Below, piece by piece: positions 23,887-32,079 of a DNA stretch of 36,846 nucleotides. Under the pieces are notes generated by a model, which was given only the letters and a program-made list of their open reading frames with translations, had not been told where the DNA came from and ran no database searches. The position numbers were made by a program, and so were the translations under genes. Source of the stretch: Lentzea aerocolonigenes (GTDB lineage: Bacteria > Actinomycetota > Actinomycetes > Mycobacteriales > Pseudonocardiaceae); contig NZ_JYJG01000054.1 in the NCBI RefSeq assembly GCF_000955955.1, positions 1-36,846 on the forward strand. Direction: 5' to 3'. Positions within the stretch are counted from its first letter, which is position 1, and the number at the start of each line of letters is the position of its first letter.

Positions 23887-24408
23887 TCACACAGCGCTAG
23901 TGGACCGTGTCCGCCGCCACGCGACCACGATGAACGCGATCAACCCGAACAGCGGGATCGTGCTGATCGCCCACGACAACCCCATCGGCGGCCCCGGCTG
24001 CTCCATCACCTGCAGGTTCTTCAGCTCACCGGTCGCGGGACCGGCCGGACCGTCGATGTCGAACTTGAACGTCCACGTGCCCGGCGCGGGCAGGGCGCGG
24101 ATGTCCAGGCCCCAGACGTCGCGCTTGCGGGGATGGCGGGCGAGCGGTTCGTCGTCCACGAGCTTGGCGCCCAGGATCTGGGTCAGCTTGCCCTTCTTGT
24201 CCGCGATGCCGTCCTCCGGCGCGAACGTGAAGTCCAGTGACTGCATGGCTTTCACCGGCCACGTGCTGAAGCCGACAGTCAGGTTGTACGGCCCCGCCTG
24301 GACTTTCTCGGTGTGGACGACGTTCACCGGCTCGAAGGCGAGCGACGGGGTGGCGAGGCCGAGCAGCAGCGCGGCCGTGCCCAGGAGTCCCAGCAACGTC
24401 TTACGCAT
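23887..24408 (-). CDS. Secreted, membrane-tethered YtkA/CopC-like domain protein
   Basis: 173 residues; ATG 24408 lies 8 bases inside the end of the upstream gene with AGGAAA before it. Signal peptide MRKTLLGLLGTAALLLGLATPSLA, an external immunoglobulin-like domain (NVVHTEKVQAGPYNLTVGFSTWPVKAMQSLDFTF and PGTWTFKFDIDGPAGPATGEL), then a C-terminal membrane helix (WAISTIPLFGLIAFIVVAW) with a basic tail RRTRS. The layout resembles YtkA/FixH/CopC-like proteins that sit outside the membrane, sometimes with copper. A single histidine near the mature start (VVHTEK) is not enough to claim metal binding. Last gene of a four-gene envelope operon. Confidence 0.72.
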   Translation of the reverse strand: MRKTLLGLLGTAALLLGLATPSLAFEPVNVVHTEKVQAGPYNLTVGFSTWPVKAMQSLDFTFAPEDGIADKKGKLTQILGAKLVDDEPLARHPRKRDVWGLDIRALPAPGTWTFKFDIDGPAGPATGELKNLQVMEQPGPPMGLSWAISTIPLFGLIAFIVVAWRRTRSTSAV

Positions 24409-25492
24409 GGCTGTTTTCCTTTGCTGGTGCGAGTTGGCGCAGCATGTGGCCGAAGCGGCGGCCGAGCAGCGCGGCGAGGGCGCCGAACGCGGCAGCGAGG
24501 ACGATCGTGGCGAAGTACCTGCCGTTGGCGTGGAAGGGCGCGCCGTAGGTGAGGAGGCGCTGCAGTGGCGCGCACGCCGCGATGATCGCGCCGCCGACCG
24601 CACCCGGGATCCACACGGGCATCCTGTGCAGCAGTTCCACGGCCACCGCGACGACGACCAGGCACATCGGGATCATGTTGGGCATACCGGGGATGCCGTC
24701 GGTGTAGTCGCGCAACGGCAGGCCGCTCGCGTTCGCGTACACCTCGGCCGCCCACGGGGAGAACCACCAGAACACGGCCTGCAGCACCGCGACCGACACA
24801 CCCACGGTCAGCGCGCCACCTCGGCGGCTCAGCGCGTGGGCGGCCATGAACAGGATCATCACCGAGAAGAACGCCGTGCCGACGGAGACCGGGTTCGCGA
24901 ACCCCGCGGGCACCGCACGAAGGCCGAGCGAGGTCACCATGCTGAACACCAGCAACGCGGCTGCGGCCACGACCGTGCCGAAGGTTCCCCAGCGCTGGTC
25001 GCGTGCCACCGCGAAGACCATGACCGCACCGACCATCGTGATCGAGATCGACAGCAGCAGGCCGATGTGCGGCGGCGAGTCGATCACGGCGTCGAAGCCG
25101 TACAGGCCGTGCCACCACTGGTCCCACAGGCCGTAGACGAGGAACAGCGCCGCGCCGGTGCCGGAGATCAGGTAGCCGACGGGTGCCGCGAAGGTGCGTC
25201 CGAACACGCCGACCGCCCGGCCGCCGACGATCGGGTCGATGTCCTGGTCGCGCTTGGCGGCCGCGGTCGTCATGAGGACGACGACCAGGCTCGCGAGCCC
25301 GGAGATCGCGCTGCCCGCGTACAGGAACAGGTGCGGGAGCGTGAAGAACGTGTCCGGCCCGACGTCCGAGTGCCACTGGATGTCCCAGGTCAGGCCGATG
25401 AGCGAGATCAGCGTGCCGCCGAGCACCAGGCTCGCCGGCACCAACCCCCTCGGCACCGACCTCGTGGCCGGTGCTACCGCCGTGATGTCCAC
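24401..25492 (-). CDS. Polytopic membrane protein of unknown function
   Basis: 363 residues from GTG 25492 behind GAAGGGGG. Roughly nine or ten hydrophobic segments can be seen, starting LVPASLVLGGTLISLIGLTW. Notable polar or aromatic motifs within or near membrane segments are DIQWHSDVGPDTFFTLPHLFLYAG, WDQWWHGLYGFDAVIDSPPHIGLLLS and LTYGAPFHANGRYF. Several histidines (WH, PH, WWH, PPH, FH) lie at helix ends and could be metal or haem ligands. Between the YtkA-like gene and the small periplasmic protein, it is probably the membrane core of an envelope complex. I do not recognise a characterised family. Confidence 0.8.
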   Translation of the reverse strand: MDITAVAPATRSVPRGLVPASLVLGGTLISLIGLTWDIQWHSDVGPDTFFTLPHLFLYAGSAISGLASLVVVLMTTAAAKRDQDIDPIVGGRAVGVFGRTFAAPVGYLISGTGAALFLVYGLWDQWWHGLYGFDAVIDSPPHIGLLLSISITMVGAVMVFAVARDQRWGTFGTVVAAAALLVFSMVTSLGLRAVPAGFANPVSVGTAFFSVMILFMAAHALSRRGGALTVGVSVAVLQAVFWWFSPWAAEVYANASGLPLRDYTDGIPGMPNMIPMCLVVVAVAVELLHRMPVWIPGAVGGAIIAACAPLQRLLTYGAPFHANGRYFATIVLAAAFGALAALLGRRFGHMLRQLAPAKENSHA

Positions 25493-25502
25493 TGATCCCC
25501 CT

Positions 25503-25892
25503 TCAGGTGAGCAGCAGCGGGATGACCACCCGCTCCGCACTGAGTGACACGGTGATTTCCCATTGCCCCGGCATGTACAGGCCGACGTCGCCGACCTGGT
25601 AGTGACCGGGTTCGAGCGGCCCCGCGGTGATCGGGGCGATCGCGTGGCCCATCTGCGGCATCGCCGGTTCGACGACGACCTCGTCGCCCTGCGCGGGTTT
25701 CCCTCGCAGATCCGTGATCCGCAGGTCGAACGAGTTGACGCCGCTCTTCGTGCTCGCGGGCGTGAGCACGAACCGCAGCTGCCCGGTCTCGGCCAGATGT
25801 GGTTGTGCTGCCACGGTTCGCGGCCACAGGACGACCAGTGCTCCTGCTGCCGCGACGACCACGGCCAGTGCGATCAGGACGTAACGCTTCAC
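25503..25892 (-). CDS. Small membrane-anchored YtkA-like domain protein
   Basis: 129 residues. GTG 25892 overlaps the upstream stop (GTGA). An N-terminal membrane anchor (KRYVLIALAVVVAAAGALVVLW) precedes an external beta-sandwich: GQLRFVLTPASTKSGVNSFDLRITD, EVVVEPAMPQMGHAIAP and PGHYQVGDVGLYMPGQWEITVSL. The MPQMGH segment plus the GxYMPGxW turn is the classic YtkA/FixH pattern, where Met and His may bind copper. It is one of two YtkA-like proteins in this operon. Confidence 0.8.
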   Translation of the reverse strand: MKRYVLIALAVVVAAAGALVVLWPRTVAAQPHLAETGQLRFVLTPASTKSGVNSFDLRITDLRGKPAQGDEVVVEPAMPQMGHAIAPITAGPLEPGHYQVGDVGLYMPGQWEITVSLSAERVVIPLLLT

Positions 25893-27220
25893 TTCTCGGC
25901 AACCCCCTTCGCCGGCACGTCGACGACCGTCGGAACGGTGATGATCGAGTAGTCGCGTTCGACCTGGATCCACACGAGGTACCTGCCGGGCAACGGGAAC
26001 GAGTACGTGAACGGCACGTTCGGTCCGTACGCGGCCACGCTCTCGTCCGGCTTGTCGGGCATGCCCGGTGTCGGCGGGATCATCGAGTGCACGTGCGCCC
26101 AGATCGGTGCGTCCGCCGGACTGCCGGTGACCGGGCCGACGACGATCATGTGCCCGAGCATCCCCAGCCACGGCTGCAGATCTTTCGCGCCGAACCCGGC
26201 CGTGATCGTGCTCGGCCGGCCCGCTTCCCGGATTTCCGTTGCCAGCCCGGCTTTTCCGTCGTTCTTGACAGCGGTGCTCCCGGCGACGTCGACCTGCGAC
26301 CGGAGTAGCTGCACTCCCCCGCCACGCCGGGCGATCTCCGCGGCGATCGCGTGCGTGCCCTGCTCGGGAGCCTGCAGACGAGCCCGGTACTCACCCGGTG
26401 CCGTGCGGATCGGGTGCAGGTGGCGGAGGTTTCCGGACGGCGACACCACCACGAGGTGCATGAACGCGCTGTCGTGCACCAGCAGGTCGTCCACGGGCCT
26501 GCCGGACGATCCGTCGGTGAGGCTGAGCACGAGGTCGTTGCCGTTCATGCTCGGCACGAGGTTCACCGGCGGCCGCGAGAAGTCCGTTGCGGACGTTCGC
26601 TGGTACGGGTCGTTCACGTTGTCGAACGTCGGATCCAGCTGAGTTCCGGGCGCCGCGACCGGTGGAATGCCCGGCGACAGCAACGCCGCCGTCGCCGCGA
26701 CAGCGATCGCCGCGACCATGCCCGCCGTCGGGACCAGTGCCAGACCGGGCTTTCCGAACACCGCGAACAGCAAAGCCAGGAACAGCAGCACACCGGCCGC
26801 GATGAACCCGCCGTAGGTCGCGTTCTCCCACGGCGACGCCACCAGCGCCGGGACGACGAACGGAATCGTCGCCTCGTCGACCGCGAGCTCCCACGGCCCA
26901 GGCCGGTCGATGGTCAGGACACCCGAGTAGAAACCTGGCTTCTCGCCCAGAACCACCTTCGTCGTACTGGTCTGAGCACCCGCGGCCCGTGCGGTCAGGG
27001 TGATCTCCCCCGGCGGCGAACCGGCGTGCGTCACCACGTCGACGTGGACGGGCCCCGGCACCTCCGCGACCCGCCGGATGATCACCGTGAGGTCGCGGCC
27101 GCCGAGCGTCTGCGCCACGTGGATGTCTGCCCCGACCTGGGCACCGTCGGCCAGCGCCGGTGTCACGATCCCCAGGATCGCCCCCAGCGCGAGCAGCAAG
27201 ATCGCACCACTTCGCTTCAT
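25889..27220 (-). CDS. Membrane protein with two external His/Met-containing domains
   Basis: 443 residues. Signal peptide MKRSGAILLLALGAILGIVTPALA; a first external domain (about 25-130, ending GPWELAVDEATIPFVVP); two membrane helices (about 137-190: FIAAGVLLFLALLFAVFGKPG, then AAIAVAATAALLSPG); a second external domain (about 200-443) containing FMHLVVVSPSGNLRHLHPI, GMLGHMIVVGP and WAHVHSMIPPTPGMPDKPD. The HLHP, GHMIV and HVHSM motifs resemble the metal-binding FixH/copper-resistance style seen in other operon members. First gene of the four-gene operon; an ATG start with a long divergent region toward the histidine kinase. Copper handling or sensing at the envelope is a reasonable guess only. 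Confidence 0.75.
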   Translation of the reverse strand: MKRSGAILLLALGAILGIVTPALADGAQVGADIHVAQTLGGRDLTVIIRRVAEVPGPVHVDVVTHAGSPPGEITLTARAAGAQTSTTKVVLGEKPGFYSGVLTIDRPGPWELAVDEATIPFVVPALVASPWENATYGGFIAAGVLLFLALLFAVFGKPGLALVPTAGMVAAIAVAATAALLSPGIPPVAAPGTQLDPTFDNVNDPYQRTSATDFSRPPVNLVPSMNGNDLVLSLTDGSSGRPVDDLLVHDSAFMHLVVVSPSGNLRHLHPIRTAPGEYRARLQAPEQGTHAIAAEIARRGGGVQLLRSQVDVAGSTAVKNDGKAGLATEIREAGRPSTITAGFGAKDLQPWLGMLGHMIVVGPVTGSPADAPIWAHVHSMIPPTPGMPDKPDESVAAYGPNVPFTYSFPLPGRYLVWIQVERDYSIITVPTVVDVPAKGVAEK

Positions 27221-27279
27221 CGTGGCCGAAGGTATCGATCATGCGGGCCCGAATGCGTCACTGCGCAGGCGGAAACCGG

Positions 27280-27297
27280 GTCCCCCGCACGGGGGAC
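27280..27297. promoter_or_regulatory. Perfect 18-bp palindrome in the divergent region, candidate response-regulator site
   Basis: GTCCCCCGCACGGGGGAC has 8-bp perfect arms around CA. It lies 60 bases before the envelope operon ATG (27220) and 39 bases before the kinase start. Downstream on the plus strand GGGGAC (27292-27297) and TAGGAC (27315-27320) are 17 bases apart, so the palindrome would overlap the -35 of the two-component genes. A transcript hairpin is the alternative reading. Confidence 0.5.
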
Positions 27298-27335
27298 TTC
27301 CGACCCCTGCGAAGTAGGACGTGCTCAGGGTCGTG

Positions 27336-28493
27336 ATGCGGCAAGATTCTGCAGCGATGTACCCGATCAAGCTGTCACTCAAGCACCAGTCGTGGCTGGT
27401 CGCGGCCACGTGCATGGTCGCGGACGGCGGCTTCGTGCTGCTCAACCGCTGTGCGCCGTGGCAGACCGCGGTCGTGCTGACGATGACCCTGGCGGTGAAC
27501 GCGCTGCTGGCCGGACCCGCCAGGTCGGCCGGCTGGGTCGCGGCCCTGCAGGCGGCCGTCCCGTTGATCGTCCTGATCACCATCGGCGACCGGATCCACG
27601 CCAACGAAGCCGGCCTGCTGATCGCCGGCTACCGCGCGGGAGCCTGGCTGCGCGGCGTCGAAGCATGGTCCTCGCTCGCCGTGGTCGCCGCGAGCGCGTT
27701 CGTCTGCCCGTACGCGATGGGCACGGACGTGGTGCGGTCGTTGCTGGTGGTGGCGAAGATCGCGATCCTGCCGTTCCTCGTCGGCCGCTACACCACCGCC
27801 CGCCGCGCCTACCTCGCCGAGTTGGAGAAGCGCTCGGCGGTGGAGCAGGCGGACGCCCAGGCCGCCGTCACCAAAGCCATCACCGAGGAACGCAGCGCGA
27901 TCGCCCGCGACCTGCACGACGTGATCGTGCACCACGTGAGCGCGATCGGCCTGCACGCCGGTGCGGCGCGGCTGAGCCTCCCCAACGGCGACACGAAGCT
28001 GGCCGGGTCGCTGCGGTCGGTCGAGACGTCCAGCCGTGCGGCCATGGTCGACCTGCGGCACCTGCTCGACCTGCTGCACGGCGACAAGTCCGAAGGTGCC
28101 CGCCAACCCGGCCTCGACAACCTCGACGAGCTCTTCGACGGCGTCCGCGCGGCAGGCACCCCGGCCCGCCTGGAAGTGCGCGGGCCTCGACGCGACGTGC
28201 CCGACTCGTTGGACATCACGGTCTACCGGATCATCCAGGAGATGCTGACGAACGCGCTGCGGCACGGCGACTCGTCCGGCGTCACCGTCACCCTGCAGTA
28301 CTCGCCCGACTCGCTCACCATCACCGCCGCGAACGGCACGGGTTCCGGCAACGGCTCGAACGGCTCCGTCCGGCGCGGCCTGGTCGGCATCCGCAACCGT
28401 GCGGGCATGTTCGCGGGCACGACCCAGTCCGGCCTCGAACCGGACGGCCGCACCTGGCGCACCGCAGTCACGTTCCCGCTGGAGGTCTCATGA
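27336..28493 (+). CDS. NarL/DesK-type sensor histidine kinase
   Basis: 385 residues from ATG 27336, preceded by CAGGG; a GTG at 27321 and an ATG at 27357 are alternatives. Four or five N-terminal membrane helices (about 18-155) with almost no external loops suggest sensing within or near the membrane. The HisKA_3 dimerisation segment reads ERSAIARDLHDVIVHHVSAIG, with phospho-acceptor His194, and is followed by a HATPase domain with the N-box VYRIIQEMLTNALRHG and a G-box-like GLVGIRNRAGMF. The partner response regulator starts within its last bases. It is divergent from the envelope operon, which may supply the stimulus or be the target. Confidence 0.92.
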   Translation: MRQDSAAMYPIKLSLKHQSWLVAATCMVADGGFVLLNRCAPWQTAVVLTMTLAVNALLAGPARSAGWVAALQAAVPLIVLITIGDRIHANEAGLLIAGYRAGAWLRGVEAWSSLAVVAASAFVCPYAMGTDVVRSLLVVAKIAILPFLVGRYTTARRAYLAELEKRSAVEQADAQAAVTKAITEERSAIARDLHDVIVHHVSAIGLHAGAARLSLPNGDTKLAGSLRSVETSSRAAMVDLRHLLDLLHGDKSEGARQPGLDNLDELFDGVRAAGTPARLEVRGPRRDVPDSLDITVYRIIQEMLTNALRHGDSSGVTVTLQYSPDSLTITAANGTGSGNGSNGSVRRGLVGIRNRAGMFAGTTQSGLEPDGRTWRTAVTFPLEVS

Positions 28494-29149
28494 CGCTGAC
28501 CGTGCTGCTCGCCGACGACCACGCGATGCTGCGGTCCGGGATGCGCGCGATCTTCGAGACCCAGCCGGATCTGCAGTGCGTGGCCGAGGTCGCCGACGGC
28601 CGCGCCGCCGTCTCCGAAGTCGCCCGCCTGCGCCCGGACGTGGCCGTGCTCGACATCCGCATGCCCAAGCTCGACGGCCTCGGCGCCACCGAGATGATCC
28701 TCTCCGACCCCGCCAACCGCACCAAGGTCCTGCTGCTCACGACCTACGACAGCGACGAGTACGTCTACCGCGCGCTGAACGCCGGTGCCAGCGGGTTCCT
28801 GCTGAAGTCGTTGCCACCGGAGGAACTGATCTCGGCGGTCCGGGTGGCGGCGCGCGGCGACGCGCTGATCGACCCGTCCGTGACGCAACGCCTGATCGCG
28901 CGCTTCGCCGTGAGCCTCGCTCCTCCGCCAACCCCGCCAGAGCTCGCCTTGCTCACCGCACGCGAACGCGAGGTGCTGCAACTGGTCGCGGCGGCGTACA
29001 GCAACGCCGAGATCGCCGCTCAGTTGCACGTCGGCGACGAGACGGTGAAGACGCACGTGTCGCGCGTGCTGGCCAAGCTGGGGCTGCGCGACCGGGTGCA
29101 CGCCGTCGCTTATGCGCATGTGAACGGGTTGGTGCAGGGCCGGAGATGA
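28490..29149 (+). CDS. NarL/LuxR-family response regulator
   Basis: 219 residues; ATG 28490 overlaps the kinase stop (ATGA) with GGAGG 4 bases before. Receiver domain 1-120 with acidic pair Asp9-Asp10, phospho-acceptor Asp55 (VAVLDIRMPKLDG), Thr in LLLTTYD and Lys in FLLKSLPPEEL. The LuxR-type DNA-binding domain (about 150-212) reads LTAREREVLQLVAAAYSNAEIAAQLHVGDETVKTHVSRVLAKLGLRDRVHAV. It should dimerise on phosphorylation and bind an inverted repeat; the palindrome at 27280-27297 is the obvious local candidate. Confidence 0.95.
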   Translation: MTLTVLLADDHAMLRSGMRAIFETQPDLQCVAEVADGRAAVSEVARLRPDVAVLDIRMPKLDGLGATEMILSDPANRTKVLLLTTYDSDEYVYRALNAGASGFLLKSLPPEELISAVRVAARGDALIDPSVTQRLIARFAVSLAPPPTPPELALLTAREREVLQLVAAAYSNAEIAAQLHVGDETVKTHVSRVLAKLGLRDRVHAVAYAHVNGLVQGRR

Positions 29150-29451
29150 CCATGCCGAAACTGGTGCGCGACAGGATTCCCGAGCTCGTGCGCGCGAACG
29201 GTGAAGAGCCCGTCACCGAGATCGCGGACGTCCAGCGCTACCGGGAACTCCTGCGCGACAAGCTGTCCGAGGAGGTGGCGGAGTTCCTGGAGTCCGGCGA
29301 GGTCGAAGAACTGGCCGACATCATGGAAGTCCTCCACGCCCTCGCCCAGGCCGCCGGGGTGTCGCCGGCGGAACTCGAACGGATCCGAGCCGGGAAGGCC
29401 GCCGAACGCGGCGGGTTCGCGGACCGCGTCGTGCTGCTGGACGTCCGCTGA
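29146..29451 (+). CDS. MazG-like nucleoside triphosphate pyrophosphohydrolase
   Basis: 101 residues. ATG 29146 overlaps the response-regulator stop (ATGA); a second ATG at 29152 is in frame. Sequence: KLVRDRIPELVRANGEEPV, then YRELLRDKLSEEVAEFLESGEVEELADIMEVLHALA, with the acidic EExxE...ExxD helix-pair pattern of all-alpha NTP pyrophosphatases that bind Mg2+. These proteins hydrolyse (d)NTPs or related phosphates as a house-cleaning function. Coupling to a two-component system is unusual, but the overlap suggests co-expression. Its stop is one base from the convergent membrane transferase stop. Confidence 0.85.
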   Translation: MTMPKLVRDRIPELVRANGEEPVTEIADVQRYRELLRDKLSEEVAEFLESGEVEELADIMEVLHALAQAAGVSPAELERIRAGKAAERGGFADRVVLLDVR

Positions 29452-29452
29452 C

Positions 29453-30919
29453 TCACCGCCGGAAGATCGTGATGGAGTGACCCACCTCGTCGACCGGCGT
29501 GCTGCTCGCGATCAGCGCGGCCAGCCGGTCGTCGGCCTTGGCGATCGCCGTGTCCGACACCACGAGCAACCCGCGCACCTCGCGTGACGGCACAACCCGC
29601 GGATCAGCAGCCTCGACGCCGTAGTACGACGGCACACCCGCTCCCTTGTAGACCAGCCAGACCCGCTCGCCCGGATACCTCTCCCGCAGCCGATCCGCGA
29701 GCCGCCCGAGATCCTGTCCCCAGTCGACGTTCGAGTCGTGCAGGTACAGATGTGTCCTGGCCGGCCCGCCGAACGCCTCGTTGGAGTAAGGCAGGTAGTA
29801 GGGAAACGCGAGCAGGGAACTGACCGCGACCAACGCCACCGCCACGTACGCCCATCGCTGACGAACGAGAACAACAGCACCAGCCGCGACCGCGAGGAAC
29901 ATCGGCACGAAGACCGCGTACCGCACGCCCAGATCACGGCTGCTCATCATCATCAGGGCCAGCAGCACGGCCGTGGGAGCGAGCACGTGGACGGCCGCAA
30001 CACGCTTCCGGCGCACCAGAACCACCGAACCGGCAACCCACAGCACCAACGCGCCCAACGGTGTCTTCACGAGCAGCGCCGCAAGGAGGTAGTACCAGCG
30101 CGAGCCCTCGTAGTGCGTGCCGAACAGGAACCCTCCCCACACCCGGTTCTCCATGCCGAACTGGGCGCCCATCCCGTCCAGATACAGCTGGGGAAACGGC
30201 GCCAGCGGATCCACGACGACATAGGAGGCCCACACCACGACCGCCGCGACCAACCCCGCGATCCCGGCCGCCTTGAGGCGCTGCGTGGAGAACACGACCA
30301 GCAGCAACACCACCGGAACCGCGGCCAGCGCGGTCATCTTCGTGGCCACGGCCGCCCCCAGAGCGAGTCCTACCAGGGCTGGATGAACATCGGCTCTCCA
30401 CGTCAACCAGACCGCAGTCAGCACAAACCCGGCCACAGCAACGTCGAGCGTCGCCAACGACCCGTTCGCGATGACGTCCGGTGAGAGCGCGTACAGCGCA
30501 AGCGAGACCACCCCGCCCGCAGGCCCGAAGACATCCCGCGCGAACAGGAACACCACCAGCCCGAACAACAACGTCAGCACGATCATCGGCAAGCGCGCCG
30601 ACAACAACAGCCGCCAGGGTGAGTTGCCCGCCTCGTACAGCACGTGCCGCCCGAAAGCCGTCTGATCGCCGACGAACGACGGGTCGAAGCGGACGTCGGC
30701 GAACACCAGCCCGGTCGACATGATCAGCTTGCCGAACGGCGGGTGCTCCGCGTTGTAGCGCAGGCTGTGCTGCTCGAGCTGCGCCACCGCCGCGCCGATG
30801 TAGACCGGCTCGTCGATGGTCGGCGTCTGCCGCACGGCCGCTGTGACCATCGCGAACGCCATCTGGGCCAGCAACACGAACACGATCAGCCGCACACTCG
30901 TTGGAACGGGAGTGCCCAC
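29453..30919 (-). CDS. GT39/PMT-type membrane glycosyltransferase
   Basis: 488 residues, about ten membrane helices, GTG start at 30919 without a clear ribosome binding site. The first external loop has TPTIDEPVYIGAAVAQLEQ and RYNAEHPPFGKLIMSTG, the Asp-Glu and HPPxGK signature of dolichyl/polyprenyl-phosphate-mannose-dependent (GT-C fold) transferases. A later loop carries DSNVDWGQDLGRLADRLRERYPG and a small C-terminal external domain. The protein probably moves a sugar from polyprenyl phosphate to a protein or lipid outside the membrane. It is not strongly linked to neighbours; the next gene upstream on the same strand stops 11 bases away. Confidence 0.82.
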   Translation of the reverse strand: MGTPVPTSVRLIVFVLLAQMAFAMVTAAVRQTPTIDEPVYIGAAVAQLEQHSLRYNAEHPPFGKLIMSTGLVFADVRFDPSFVGDQTAFGRHVLYEAGNSPWRLLLSARLPMIVLTLLFGLVVFLFARDVFGPAGGVVSLALYALSPDVIANGSLATLDVAVAGFVLTAVWLTWRADVHPALVGLALGAAVATKMTALAAVPVVLLLVVFSTQRLKAAGIAGLVAAVVVWASYVVVDPLAPFPQLYLDGMGAQFGMENRVWGGFLFGTHYEGSRWYYLLAALLVKTPLGALVLWVAGSVVLVRRKRVAAVHVLAPTAVLLALMMMSSRDLGVRYAVFVPMFLAVAAGAVVLVRQRWAYVAVALVAVSSLLAFPYYLPYSNEAFGGPARTHLYLHDSNVDWGQDLGRLADRLRERYPGERVWLVYKGAGVPSYYGVEAADPRVVPSREVRGLLVVSDTAIAKADDRLAALIASSTPVDEVGHSITIFRR

Positions 30920-30930
30920 CAGTCAGGTTG

Positions 30931-32079
30931 TCACCCGTGGCGCAATCGCACCACTTCAGCTCGGGCGTGGGCGACCCGGTGGGTCTCGTGGCCTCCCGCC
31001 AGCGCGAGCTCACGAGCGAGGTCACCGGCGGCTTCGACCAGGTGACGGGCCCTGCGCCGGTTGCGCACGAGCTTGCGGAACGCCTTGCGGTCCCTGCGCA
31101 GCCCGCTCACGGCCGCCAGCAGCGCCGGATCCACCACACCTGCCTCGACTTCCGGCCCGAGCAGGTCCCGGACCCACACCCGCTCCTGCCGGGCCGCGTG
31201 CCGCAGCACGGAGAACAACGTCCACAGCTCCACCGCCGCGATCAGGAACGGCAGCAGGATCGACAGCAGCACCCTGCCACCGGCGATGCCCGACATCGAG
31301 TCCCACGCGGAGTGGAAGACCATCGCGGCGAGCATCGTGAGCAGTCCGCGCAGCACCTTGCGGTCGCCGGGCACCCGTCCGAGCACCCACATCAACCCGG
31401 CGCAGAAGATCGCGCTGAACAGGGCGTGCGACACGATCCCGAACGCGCCGCGGATCAGGAAGATCTGCAGCGACGAACCGATCTGGTCGACACCGAACGA
31501 CTGCGCGGCGCCGTTGTAGACGTACAGCACGTCCTCGAACACCTGGAACCCCAGGCCGATGAACGCGCCGATGATGAACCCGTCGTACGCACTGCGCACG
31601 AGCCGAGGGGCCAACCCGATCAGCAACACCAGCCCGAGCGCCTTGCCGAACTCCTCGTTGATCGGCGCGGTCAGCCCGGCGGCCCAGTCGGCGGCGAACT
31701 GGGTGCCGCCGATCTTCGTCCAGATCTCCAGCAGCGCGGAGTTGGCCGGCAGCGCGATCCAGAACGTCGCGGCGACGCCACCCCAGACGAACCCGGTGGC
31801 GAGCAGCGCGCCAGGCTGCGCGGTGTAGCGGTTGTGGTGACGCAGGAGCAGCAGCCACGGGATCAGGTAGAGCCCGAACAGCAGCACACCGCCGGTCAGC
31901 GCCGGCCGGTAGAAGTCCGCGCCCGGCCCGAAGTAGCGCAACATCGCGAGCGCACCGCCGCCGACCCCCACGGTGTACACCCAGAACGCGAGGTTGTCCG
32001 GCTGGAACAACCGGAACGGCTGACCCCACCCGGACTGCTCGATCGCGACGAGCTGCGCGTTCTTCACAGCCGCGGTCAT
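30931..32079 (-). CDS. PrsW-family intramembrane metalloprotease
   Basis: 382 residues, seven to nine membrane helices. Family motifs are complete: Glu142-Glu143 (PINEEFGKAL), Glu182 in FQVFEDVLY, His218 in IVSHALFSA and His256 in MVFHSAWD. PrsW proteins cleave membrane anchors within the bilayer; in Bacillus PrsW cuts the anti-sigma factor RsiW. The C-terminal tail (about 300-382) is cytoplasmic, rich in Arg, and ends HAARQERVWVRDLLGPEVE then a helical arginine region. The ATG overlaps the stop of the single-helix protein upstream (ATGA), so the pair is made together. Confidence 0.9.
   Translation of the reverse strand: MTAAVKNAQLVAIEQSGWGQPFRLFQPDNLAFWVYTVGVGGGALAMLRYFGPGADFYRPALTGGVLLFGLYLIPWLLLLRHHNRYTAQPGALLATGFVWGGVAATFWIALPANSALLEIWTKIGGTQFAADWAAGLTAPINEEFGKALGLVLLIGLAPRLVRSAYDGFIIGAFIGLGFQVFEDVLYVYNGAAQSFGVDQIGSSLQIFLIRGAFGIVSHALFSAIFCAGLMWVLGRVPGDRKVLRGLLTMLAAMVFHSAWDSMSGIAGGRVLLSILLPFLIAAVELWTLFSVLRHAARQERVWVRDLLGPEVEAGVVDPALLAAVSGLRRDRKAFRKLVRNRRRARHLVEAAGDLARELALAGGHETHRVAHARAEVVRLRHG

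Noticed and set aside
26351..28492. Long plus-strand frame preceding the response regulator
   Set aside because: The part before 28490 is a shadow of the envelope gene and the kinase; only the regulator part is real.
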